Source: Panacagrimonas sp965216805
Lineage (GTDB): Bacteria; Pseudomonadota; Gammaproteobacteria; Nevskiales; Nevskiaceae
Direction of reading: 5' to 3'
DNA length: 64,000 bases
NCBI RefSeq assembly: GCF_965216805.1
Contig: NZ_CBDCGN010000002.1
Location: 1,364,001 to 1,428,000 of the forward strand
A model generated the notes under the pieces. That model was not told the origin of the DNA. It saw only the letters and a list, made by a program, of their open reading frames with translations, and made no database searches. Positions 1 through 11,476 of the stretch are shown here, piece by piece. Made by a program: the position numbers and the translations under genes. Every line of letters starts with the position of its first letter. The stretch's first letter is position 1.

Positions 1-2
1 GC

Positions 3-335
3 CGGCTGGACCTGAGGGGCACGGCGCACGTGATCGAGGAAGTGCTCTCTCCAGACCAGCAGCGGCGCTTCTTGGCACAGGTCGAGTCGGCTCGGGAGGA
101 AATCCTCGCCGCCGCCGCACGCGTCGGAGCGGCCTTTCCGTATGTTCGGGTGGATTTCTACATCACCGACCAGGGCCTGAAGATCGGCGAACTGACCCCC
201 TATCCCGCAGGTGGGCGTGGCCGCTACTCACCGCCAGACTGGGATGCGCGGCTGGGCGAGATGCTCCGTCAGAGCGCGACCCAGAGGCCGCGGCGGCGCA
301 AGCTGTTCCGTACGGTGTGGCCGCCGCTCGACTGA
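3..335 (+). CDS. TupA-like ATP-grasp protein, C-terminal part (cut by window start)
   Basis: The open frame runs in from the window edge, so the true start lies outside and only about 110 C-terminal residues are visible. They align by eye with the C-terminus of the complete gene on the opposite strand at 481-1644: both have an RLDLRG stretch, an R-V-D-x-x-I-T core, a GLK-(I/V)-x-ELT motif and a P-x-DWD motif. The VRVDFYITD and GELT segments fit the metal and nucleotide region of TupA-like ATP-grasp enzymes, which in other bacteria take part in cell-surface polymer or glycan modification. Substrate unknown. The gene is convergent with its paralogue. Confidence 0.75.
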   Translation, partial: RLDLRGTAHVIEEVLSPDQQRRFLAQVESAREEILAAAARVGAAFPYVRVDFYITDQGLKIGELTPYPAGGRGRYSPPDWDARLGEMLRQSATQRPRRRKLFRTVWPPLD

Positions 336-480
336 GAGCGGTACGCGACGCCTTCAGGGCAGAAAAGGCGCCACCACCGCGACCCCGCAGTTCGACGAAA
401 CCGAGATCGACGAGTTGTTTGCGCCGGTGGGTGGGTGAGGGGCAGGGACAAATGCAGGGTGCGGTGCCGTGCCGGCTTTC

Positions 481-1644
481 TCAGGTCTGCATCCGCGGCA
501 TCCGCGGCAAGCGCCAATGGCGCAGGTAGGTCGCACATCTTTGAACATTCAGGATGACAGGTGGCGTTCGGGATGGCGCGGGAATGTCTGAAGGCCAAGC
601 GGTACGTCGCCTCCACGGTTGCACAGGATCAGATCGCACCGCGTCGATAAACATTGCACCCAGCTTTTGGTCCCAGTCAGCCGGCTGAAATGGCGTAGTC
701 CCTCGTTGCGGATAGGCGGTGAGTTCGGCGACCTTGAGTCCCTCGCTGGTGATCCAGATATCGACCCGCATCATTGCGAACCAGCGCCCGAGTCGCTGCG
801 CCAGATCGGCAATCGCTTCGCGATGACTTTGGAACTCGCGTATCAGTCGTTGCAACTGCGACGCGTCCAGAACTCGCTCCGGCGGATCGGCTTTGCCGCG
901 CAGATCAAGCCTTTGTCCGTGTGCGCCGAACCAGCCGTTGCAGCGGTGGTTGGAACCTTTCTTGCCGGTCAGTACCTCGAAGACAGCAGGATGGCCGGCA
1001 AACGTTGTTACGTTCACTTCGATCATGGATTCACCGTCGTGACTCTTCATCACGGGCTCGGCGAGTAGTCGATCAGGAGTGTTCAGATAAGACCATTCCA
1101 GCCCGACGTCGAAATAGGATTGCCGGAGCCAAGAGGTTCCCAGCGCGGTCAACGACGACGTGTCAGCGCGCTGCAGATCCCTCACGACCCGGATCTTTCC
1201 AGACATGTTGTTGGGCTTGAAAACGAAGGTGTCAGGAAGCGTTTTCCACTCGATTCGATCAGCACGTTGCCAGCTTCCCAGCAGTGGCAGCGCATACCTA
1301 TACCCTGCCATACGCGAGACGAACTCTCGAGTCGCCAGTTTGTCTCCAGCAAACCGCAGCCAGGGATCGCGATCATGAACCATACGTTGCAGGATTCGTT
1401 CGTTGAATCCGTGCGGGGCGATCAGATTAGGTTTGCGACCGAAACGGTTGGCATGTCCGTGGACCACCTGCCGCCGTATCTTCCGCCAGCCGAGCAGTGG
1501 CATGCGCAGCATCCACGGGCGCAGCACTCCCCCTCGCCAAGTATTTGCCAACGCATTCAGTCGGCCGAACTGCCTGCTCAACCAATGCTGAAGATGCCAC
1601 CGCGCGAGCGCGATTTGGTTTGCGAGCGGTGGACGCTTAGCCAT
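481..1644 (-). CDS. TupA-like ATP-grasp protein
   Basis: A 387-residue protein of the TupA-like ATP-grasp type (teichuronopeptide-biosynthesis-like fold), probably an ATP-dependent ligase or modifying enzyme for surface glycans; substrate unknown. Seen: a basic N-terminus, an NRFGRKPNL segment, a DTFVFKPNNMSGK loop (lysine-bearing ATP-grasp loop), and near the C-terminus MRVDIWIT and VAELTAYP, which match the neighbouring paralogue at 3-335. The ATG at 1644 was chosen over the upstream frame extension because it starts MAKRPP and overlaps the end of the metallo-hydrolase gene by 8 bases, which suggests translational coupling. Family assignment is from motif recognition only. Confidence 0.7.
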   Translation of the reverse strand: MAKRPPLANQIALARWHLQHWLSRQFGRLNALANTWRGGVLRPWMLRMPLLGWRKIRRQVVHGHANRFGRKPNLIAPHGFNERILQRMVHDRDPWLRFAGDKLATREFVSRMAGYRYALPLLGSWQRADRIEWKTLPDTFVFKPNNMSGKIRVVRDLQRADTSSLTALGTSWLRQSYFDVGLEWSYLNTPDRLLAEPVMKSHDGESMIEVNVTTFAGHPAVFEVLTGKKGSNHRCNGWFGAHGQRLDLRGKADPPERVLDASQLQRLIREFQSHREAIADLAQRLGRWFAMMRVDIWITSEGLKVAELTAYPQRGTTPFQPADWDQKLGAMFIDAVRSDPVQPWRRRTAWPSDIPAPSRTPPVILNVQRCATYLRHWRLPRMPRMQT

Positions 1645-2329
1645 AGGTAGGATCCCGCACAAACGGATTGAACTGCCGCTCCGCCCCCAACGTGGACATG
1701 GGCCCGTGCCCGGGCACGAAGCGAACCTCGTCGCCGAGCGCAAACAGCCGCTCGCGAATGGAGCGAATCAGGTCGGCGTGATTGCCGCGCGGAAAGTCCG
1801 TCCGTCCGATAGATCCCTGGAAAATCACGTCGCCGACAAAGGCCAGTTGCGAGGGCGCGTGATGCAGCACCACATGACCGGGGGTGTGGCCGGGGCAGTG
1901 CAGGACGTCCAGACGCAGGCTGCCGAGTTCGACGGTGTCGCCGTGATGCAGCCAGCGATCTGGCGTGAAGGACTTGGCCGGTGGGAAGCCGAACTGCGCG
2001 GCCTGTTGTGGCAGCAGATCGATCCAGAACTGATCGTCCTCGTGCGGGCCTTCAATGGGCAGCCCGTAGCGTTCGGCGAGTTCGGCCACGGCGCTGGCGT
2101 GATCCAGATGGCCGTGGGTGACCAGCAACTTTTCGAGTTTGAGTTCGTGGTGCTGAACGCGCGCCAGCAGGCGATCAATCTCGCCGCCAGCGTCTACCAG
2201 TGCCGCCTGACGGGTGTCGGTGTCCCAGATCAGGGAGCAGTTCTGCTGAAACGGGGTCACCGGCAGAATGTCGCAGCGCAACGCCGAGGAACCGGATTGA
2301 GAAACAGTCTTCGGGTACATGGCCCGCAT
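1637..2329 (-). CDS. Metallo-beta-lactamase-fold hydrolase, glyoxalase II-like (YcbL/GloC type)
   Basis: A 230-residue metallo-beta-lactamase-fold hydrolase that probably hydrolyses S-lactoylglutathione or another glutathione thioester in the cytoplasm. Zinc-binding residues are visible: THGHLDHA (about residues 71-78, His72, His74, Asp76, His77), GHTPGH, VGDVIFQGSIGRTDFP and a final VPGHGP. The short length and the FQGSIGR motif fit the small YcbL/GloC class rather than classical GloB. The start is ambiguous between the ATG at 2329 and the one three codons later at 2320; neither has a clear ribosome site. It is the first gene of a pair with the ATP-grasp gene, which it overlaps. Confidence 0.85.
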   Translation of the reverse strand: MRAMYPKTVSQSGSSALRCDILPVTPFQQNCSLIWDTDTRQAALVDAGGEIDRLLARVQHHELKLEKLLVTHGHLDHASAVAELAERYGLPIEGPHEDDQFWIDLLPQQAAQFGFPPAKSFTPDRWLHHGDTVELGSLRLDVLHCPGHTPGHVVLHHAPSQLAFVGDVIFQGSIGRTDFPRGNHADLIRSIRERLFALGDEVRFVPGHGPMSTLGAERQFNPFVRDPTYG

Positions 2330-2449
2330 TATCGGGCATCACCCTCGGGCTGACTTCCCTCACGCGTTCAGGCGGGCAGCGCTGGCGGCGTTTTGCCGCT
2401 GAAATAGTCGACCCGCGCGGCGAAAACAGCGACGCTGCGCGTCACCCGT

Positions 2450-3613
2450 TCATGCCGTCGACAGCGCCGGCGGTGTTTGACCCTGCAGGTATTCCAGCAG
2501 ACGCGGGCCTTGCAGCCGGTTTCCTGGCAGACCCACCAGTCTTGCGAGGCCCGCGACTCGATCTTGCCGGTCGCGTTCCAGTGGGTGCAGGTAATGCGCG
2601 TTGAGCAGATGCCCCCAGGCCTGGGGTCGCAGATAGCGTTCGCCGCCGATGGGCGCAAAGCTGTGCCCGGTGTCTGACGCCAGGACGCCCAGCCGCGCCA
2701 GCGGGTCGTGTTCGTTGCCGAAGCTTTCGATGAACGGCAGGCTGCGGTGCTTGTCGATAGCGCTCATGCCGCTGGCGCAGTTGCCGAAGGTGTAGATCTC
2801 CAGCTTGGCCAGTTCGTGCGCCGACAGCGGCGGGCGCACCGCTGCCGAGCCGCGCTGCTCGCCACGTCGCGCGGCCTCGTCGGCCGAAGGAAACCCCCAC
2901 TGGTGCGCCAGGTGCTGCGCCACCTGCTGTTCCGGGCAACCCGGTTCGCCGTTCAAGGCCTGTGCGGCAGTGGCCGGATACAGCGCACGTAGCAGCCACA
3001 GCAGCACCGACGTCACCACCGTGCCCTGCGAATGCGCGATCAGGATCACGCGCTTGCAGCTGGGTTGCTTGAGCGCGACATAGATCGGGGCGAAGGCCTT
3101 GCGCGCAGCTTCGGCGATGCCGCGACTGCCGCGATCCACGGTGCACTCGGCCAAGTCTGCGAGCAGCCCGCAGCTGGCATTGTGCAGCAGGATCAGCGGG
3201 CGTCCGAACAACTTGCCCAGATAGGCGGCGTTGAGCAGCAGCACGTGGCGGTCGGCGCCGATGCCGTTGAGAAAGAACCAGGCCTGGTCGGGGGTGGGAT
3301 CGGGCCAGCAATGGGTGTCGTGATAGCGAAACACCTTGGTCGGCCGCAGCAGCAGGCGCACCACCGGCTTCAGTCGGGGACGGTGGCGGACCCAGCGCGG
3401 CGGGCGTTGCGAGGACGCCGGAATCAGCAGGTGTGCCAGGGTCTGTGCGGCCTTGCTCCAGTTGGAGACCTGCGAGAGCTGGAACTCGCTGTACGGGCAG
3501 TATTCCGGCGACCGGCTTTCCGGATCCCCCAGCAGGCCGCGCTGCAGCGTTCGGCATTGCGGCCCGAACATCCGGGCCACCTTGAACACCTTGCCGATCG
3601 CCTGCGAAACCAT
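2450..3613 (-). CDS. Alpha/beta-hydrolase-like serine hydrolase
   Basis: A 387-residue protein with a lipase-type nucleophile elbow, IAHSQGTVVTS, near residues 190-200, where the Ser in HSQG would be the nucleophile. Late residues with DPLARLG and a following DTGHSF segment may supply the acid and histidine. No signal peptide or membrane segment is evident, so it is probably cytoplasmic. GAGGAA lies just before the ATG at 3613 and supports this start. A second long frame on the same strand (2442-3557) overlaps almost completely but is Arg/Ala-rich and lacks motifs, so it was not called. Substrate unknown. Confidence 0.7.
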   Translation of the reverse strand: MVSQAIGKVFKVARMFGPQCRTLQRGLLGDPESRSPEYCPYSEFQLSQVSNWSKAAQTLAHLLIPASSQRPPRWVRHRPRLKPVVRLLLRPTKVFRYHDTHCWPDPTPDQAWFFLNGIGADRHVLLLNAAYLGKLFGRPLILLHNASCGLLADLAECTVDRGSRGIAEAARKAFAPIYVALKQPSCKRVILIAHSQGTVVTSVLLWLLRALYPATAAQALNGEPGCPEQQVAQHLAHQWGFPSADEAARRGEQRGSAAVRPPLSAHELAKLEIYTFGNCASGMSAIDKHRSLPFIESFGNEHDPLARLGVLASDTGHSFAPIGGERYLRPQAWGHLLNAHYLHPLERDRQDRVAGLARLVGLPGNRLQGPRLLEYLQGQTPPALSTA

Positions 3614-3699
3614 GGTTTATTCCTCGTGTTGGCTGGGTCTAAGCAAGCATCAGGCCAGCCCGGCAGGCACAATGGGCGCTTTGCCGGAGTCCTTCGGCC

Positions 3700-4119
3700 A
3701 TGAAGTCTCATCGCCAGGAAATCACGCTGCACACCGAAACCCGAACCGCGTTCGTCAACCTGACACCGCAGGTGGACGCGGCGTTGCGCGACAGCGGAAT
3801 CCAGGAAGGCCTGAGCTTGGTCAATTCCATGCACATTTCATCCAGCGTCTTTGTCAACGATGACGAACCCGGGTTGCACCAGGATTTCACGCATTGGCTG
3901 GAGGGCCTGGCGCCGCACGAACCGACGCGTCAGTGGCGGCACAACGACACTGGCGAGGACAATGCCGACTCGCACCTCAAACGCCAGATCATGGGTCGCG
4001 AGGTGGTGGTGGCAGTGACCCGCGGGCGCCTGGACCTGGGCACCTGGGAGCAGATTTTCTACGGCGAGTACGATGGCCGGCGGCGCAAGCGCGTGCTGGT
4101 CAAGATCATCGGCGAATAA
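3700..4119 (+). CDS. yjbQ: YjbQ/UPF0047 family protein
   Basis: A 139-residue protein of the UPF0047 family, annotated elsewhere as YjbQ, a protein with weak thiamine-phosphate synthase activity. Family signatures are clear: HISSSVFVNDDEPG in the middle (conserved His and Asp), NADSHLKRQIMG, and the C-terminal TRGRLDLGTWEQIFYGEYDG. The length is normal. It stops 10 bases before the ABC-F gene start and is probably co-transcribed with it. Its true cellular role is not settled in the family. Confidence 0.9.
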   Translation: MKSHRQEITLHTETRTAFVNLTPQVDAALRDSGIQEGLSLVNSMHISSSVFVNDDEPGLHQDFTHWLEGLAPHEPTRQWRHNDTGEDNADSHLKRQIMGREVVVAVTRGRLDLGTWEQIFYGEYDGRRRKRVLVKIIGE

Positions 4120-4129
4120 CCGGCACGGC

Positions 4130-6025
<1,896 letters not shown>

Positions 6026-6163
6026 TCGTCATGAGGAGCGGAAGCGCGCGCCTACTCTGCAGGGCAGGGGTTACCCCCGGTATGACCCGCCGGGTTTGCC
6101 CATTAACCTGAGCGCAGCACGCGCGCAGCCTGCATGCCGTGGCCCCTGGGAGGAGAACAAGAA

Positions 6164-7102
6164 ATGAACCATAAAAATGCACCTGCCTGCGCGCGCCGGC
6201 CCCGGCGCCTGGCATCTACGCTGGCCGTCGCGCTGCTGGGGCTGGGCGGCTTCGCGCCTGCGGTACAAGCTGGCGAAGGCGGACTGTCCAACTTCCCCTA
6301 CGGTGCGCAGACGACCTACGCGGCCATCATGCCGCCGCCGGGTACAACGTCGTTCTTCGGGTACATGCTGGGTTACACCGCCGACAGCGTCAGAGACAAC
6401 GGCGGCGACCGTATCCCTGGCGTGGAGGTCGAGGTATTCGCGCTGGCACCGCGGCTGGTGCACAGCTGGAAACAGCCGCTGGGCGGATTCAAGGTCAGCA
6501 GCGGCATCGTAGTGCAGGGGGCCTACGCCAAAGTCGAGGTGCCGGGTGCCGAGGATGACGTGACCGGCCCGTCGCTGCTGGGTATCGAGCCGTTCTACCT
6601 GACGCGGTCGGTCGGCGCCTGGCACTTCCTGACCGGGCCGCTGCTGTACTTTCCGCTGGGACCTTACGACCGCAACGATCTGGTCAACAGCACGGTCAAC
6701 TACCGCTCCTACGCCTATCAGACCTCGGCCACCTGGACGCCGACGCCGCGCTGGGACATCTCCCTGAACGCCGCCATCGAGTTCAAGGAACGCAACGACG
6801 ACACCGACTATCGCTCCGGCACGCAGACCGGCCTCACCTTCGGCGTCGGCCATCGGCCGTTCACCAACCAGAAATGGGACCTGGGCATCAGCGGCTTCTA
6901 CACCCGCCAGTTGACGGACGACGAGCTCGACGGACAGGACGTGCCGGGCGGCAACCGCACGCGCAAGTTCGCCGTCGGCCCCAAGCTCGTCTACTGGTTC
7001 ACCCCGGCCGCCGGCCTGGTCGTGCAATGGCATCGCGAAACCAACGTGCGCAACGCGCCCAAGGGCGACCTGTTGTGGGTGGAGGTGGCGTTTCCGTTGT
7101 AG
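6164..7102 (+). CDS. Outer-membrane transporter-like protein (phenol MetA-pathway family)
   Basis: A 312-residue predicted outer-membrane beta-barrel with a cleavable signal peptide (basic start, hydrophobic LAVALLGLGG core, cleavage near VQAG, about residue 33). The body alternates hydrophobic and polar residues, with GPLLYFPLGPYD, SYAYQTSATWTP, GTQTGLTFGVGHRP and VGPKLVYWF segments typical of the family named after the MetA pathway of phenol degradation. It ends in a hydrophobic residue, as barrels do. The ATG at 6164 follows GGAGAACAAGAA; an upstream in-frame ATG at 6134 lacks a site. Substrate is unknown, but aromatic or other small hydrophobic compounds fit the family. Confidence 0.8.
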   Translation: MNHKNAPACARRPRRLASTLAVALLGLGGFAPAVQAGEGGLSNFPYGAQTTYAAIMPPPGTTSFFGYMLGYTADSVRDNGGDRIPGVEVEVFALAPRLVHSWKQPLGGFKVSSGIVVQGAYAKVEVPGAEDDVTGPSLLGIEPFYLTRSVGAWHFLTGPLLYFPLGPYDRNDLVNSTVNYRSYAYQTSATWTPTPRWDISLNAAIEFKERNDDTDYRSGTQTGLTFGVGHRPFTNQKWDLGISGFYTRQLTDDELDGQDVPGGNRTRKFAVGPKLVYWFTPAAGLVVQWHRETNVRNAPKGDLLWVEVAFPL

Positions 7103-7112
7103 GCGCGGCCGC

Positions 7113-7180
7113 CCGGTGCAACCCGGGAAATCGTCGTGCCGACGAAACGACCGATCCCGGGCGTTGCCCGGGCTACGGTT
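7113..7180. repeat. Inverted repeat / dispersed intergenic element, copy 1
   Basis: The arms GGTGCAACCCGGGA and TCCCGGGCGTTGCCC are near-inverted copies about 30 bases apart, followed by GGGCTACGGTT. A similar unit, CCCGGGTTGCACCCAGGCTACGGTT, lies at 10828-10857 after the kinase gene. Two copies in short intergenic gaps suggest a dispersed REP-like element rather than a terminator, since there is no T-run. Confidence 0.5.
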
Positions 7181-7229
7181 GCTTCAATCGAGCGTTCGTC
7201 GCGAACCCGACGCCGGGCGCCGATGCAGT

Positions 7230-7889
7230 TCAGAAATCCACCGCTATCTTCTGCAAGCCCAGACTCCCCGTGAGGTACGCCTGGATCGCCGTGGACCACT
7301 TGTCCGGAAGCCTCGAGGTGGGGCTGGGCCCGTACCCGGCGGCGTTCTTGATCACGTGGGTCACGCCGGGGATCTGCGGCAGCGAATTCGGCGGCGTGCC
7401 GTACGGATGCACGGCCACGCCGCGGGCGTCAGGCTTGTTGCCATTGAGTGAATTGGATCGGTCGGAGAAGCTCACCAGCACCGCATTGATCTTGATGATC
7501 CGGAACCCGACGCTCGCCCCGCCGTCCAGCGCGTAGAGCCGCACAACAGATTGGTGCCCAGTGGGATTCGAGTCGATGCCGTTGGCCTTTTCATGTGGCG
7601 TGTTCGGGCTCTTCCACCCGGTCGCCGGAACCGCAGGCTTGGACGCGTAGGTGTTGATCATCCGGGCATTGAGCTGCTGGGCGTTATTGGGGTCGTCGTG
7701 CACGTCCCCCGGCACCCAGTACACCTTGCCGCTGGTGGTCTCCGCGACGCCATAGAACCATTGGCCGGGCTCGGCCGCCGTGAAGTCATGAAGATTGTTC
7801 ACGTCGCCCATCTGCAGCCCCACCGCATTCGGGTCGTCCTGGTAGTTGGATTGGCCGCCGTTGCCGTTGGGTACTTGAATGATAGCCAT
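7230..7889 (-). CDS. Hypothetical protein
   Basis: A 219-residue protein that I do not recognise. It has no signal peptide, no hydrophobic segment and no cysteine. It begins MAIIQVPNGNGGQSNYQDDPN and is rich in Asn, Gly, Pro and Asp, with an internal GVAVHPYGTPP stretch, which suggests a structured extracytoplasmic or effector-like domain, though this is only a guess. The ATG at 7889 follows ACGGAGC and is preferred to the upstream start at 7919. It stands alone between convergent and divergent neighbours. Confidence 0.65.
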   Translation of the reverse strand: MAIIQVPNGNGGQSNYQDDPNAVGLQMGDVNNLHDFTAAEPGQWFYGVAETTSGKVYWVPGDVHDDPNNAQQLNARMINTYASKPAVPATGWKSPNTPHEKANGIDSNPTGHQSVVRLYALDGGASVGFRIIKINAVLVSFSDRSNSLNGNKPDARGVAVHPYGTPPNSLPQIPGVTHVIKNAAGYGPSPTSRLPDKWSTAIQAYLTGSLGLQKIAVDF

Positions 7890-8032
7890 GGTGATCTTGC
7901 TCCGTCGTGATGGGTTCAATCGGCTTAGCGACGAGGCGTCAACAAATCCCTCATCCGCGGCCGTGGTTCGCCACCGCAGGCTTGCCTGCCTGAGTGCTAG
8001 CCTCGCGCCACACCTGACTGGCCCTGCCCCCG

Positions 8033-10756
<2,724 letters not shown>

Positions 10757-10827
10757 GGCGGCCCGCGGCCGCCGCCAGTCCGTGCAGCGCGGATGCTGCC
10801 CCTGGGTTCGGGTCGGGTTCGATCAGG

Positions 10828-10857
10828 AAACCCCGGGTTGCACCCAGGCTACGGTTC
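10828..10857. repeat. Dispersed intergenic element, copy 2
   Basis: CCCCGGGTTGCACCCAGGCTACGGTT resembles the right arm of the element at 7113-7180 and includes the same GGCTACGGTT tail. It lies in the gap between the kinase gene and the terminator of the convergent small gene. Confidence 0.45.
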
Positions 10858-10896
10858 CTACAGCTATTGCACGAAAAACCTGATCCGACGGCCGTC

Positions 10897-10932
10897 AAAA
10901 AAAACGGCCCCCGGGCAGGTACCCGGAGGCCG
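10897..10932 (-). terminator. Rho-independent terminator
   Basis: On the minus strand a stem (GGCC-bulge-CCGGG pairing with CCCGG-bulge-GGCC, six-base loop) is followed by eight T. It sits about 80 bases beyond the stop of the small minus-strand gene at 11014-11256. Confidence 0.8.
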
Positions 10933-11013
10933 GTTTGCGACTCGCATGTCGCCATGCTGCGGCCCTTGCCGGTCCGCTACCGCCGCCGCACGCGGAAGTC
11001 GGGGGTGCTGCGC

Positions 11014-11256
11014 TCAATTCAGGCCGAAGCGCGTGTCCATCAGGCGCGCCACCGGGCCTCTGGGTGCGTCTTCCAGGCGCAGATAGCCGGCAAGGCTCAG
11101 GCTTTCGAGCGCATCTGCAAGATATTCCTGGCTCAAGCCAGCGCGACTCCAGGCGGCCATCAGCTCGTCCAGGCGCATGCTGGCGCCAGCCCGGATCATG
11201 GCGGTGTCGAAGATGTGGTGGAGGGTGTTCCAGAGGGAGGTGGTGGAGATGTTCAT
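11014..11256 (-). CDS. Small winged-helix-like hypothetical protein
   Basis: An 80-residue protein that I do not recognise by name. Residues about 25-68 have a helix-turn-helix-like pattern (LDELMAAWSRAGLSQEYLADALESL followed by AGYLRLED, as a wing), which suggests a small DNA- or protein-binding winged helix. AGAGG precedes the ATG at 11256. The longer frame to 11340 has no supporting site. A strong terminator follows at 10897-10932, which supports a real single-gene transcript. Confidence 0.65.
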   Translation of the reverse strand: MNISTTSLWNTLHHIFDTAMIRAGASMRLDELMAAWSRAGLSQEYLADALESLSLAGYLRLEDAPRGPVARLMDTRFGLN

Positions 11257-11414
11257 GTCGGGGCCTCTTGGGGTGGCGGGTTGGATCCGGAAAATTCCGG
11301 CTTCATTCCTAAAGCGACGAGGGTTTGGGCAACCCCTCACCGACCTGCTGCTGAACCCCTGCGCCGGTCGCTTCCAGCCCCGGCAACGACGCGCCTATCC
11401 CGCCGCCGAAGCCT

Positions 11415-11461
11415 AAAAAAGCGAACGCGCAGGTCGCCATCCGGGCAACCCGCGCGTCCGC
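11415..11461 (-). terminator. Rho-independent terminator of the beta-helix gene
   Basis: On the minus strand, an 18-base imperfect stem with a five-base loop (arms 11421-11438 and 11444-11461) is followed by six T (11415-11420). It lies 16 bases beyond the stop of the gene at 11477. Confidence 0.85.
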
Positions 11462-11476
11462 TAGCGAGCTGAAACC

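Noticed and set aside
2442..3557. Second long frame on the minus strand over the serine hydrolase gene
   Set aside because: Arg/Ala/Pro-rich, no motifs, while the overlapping frame has a clear HSQG site and ribosome site.
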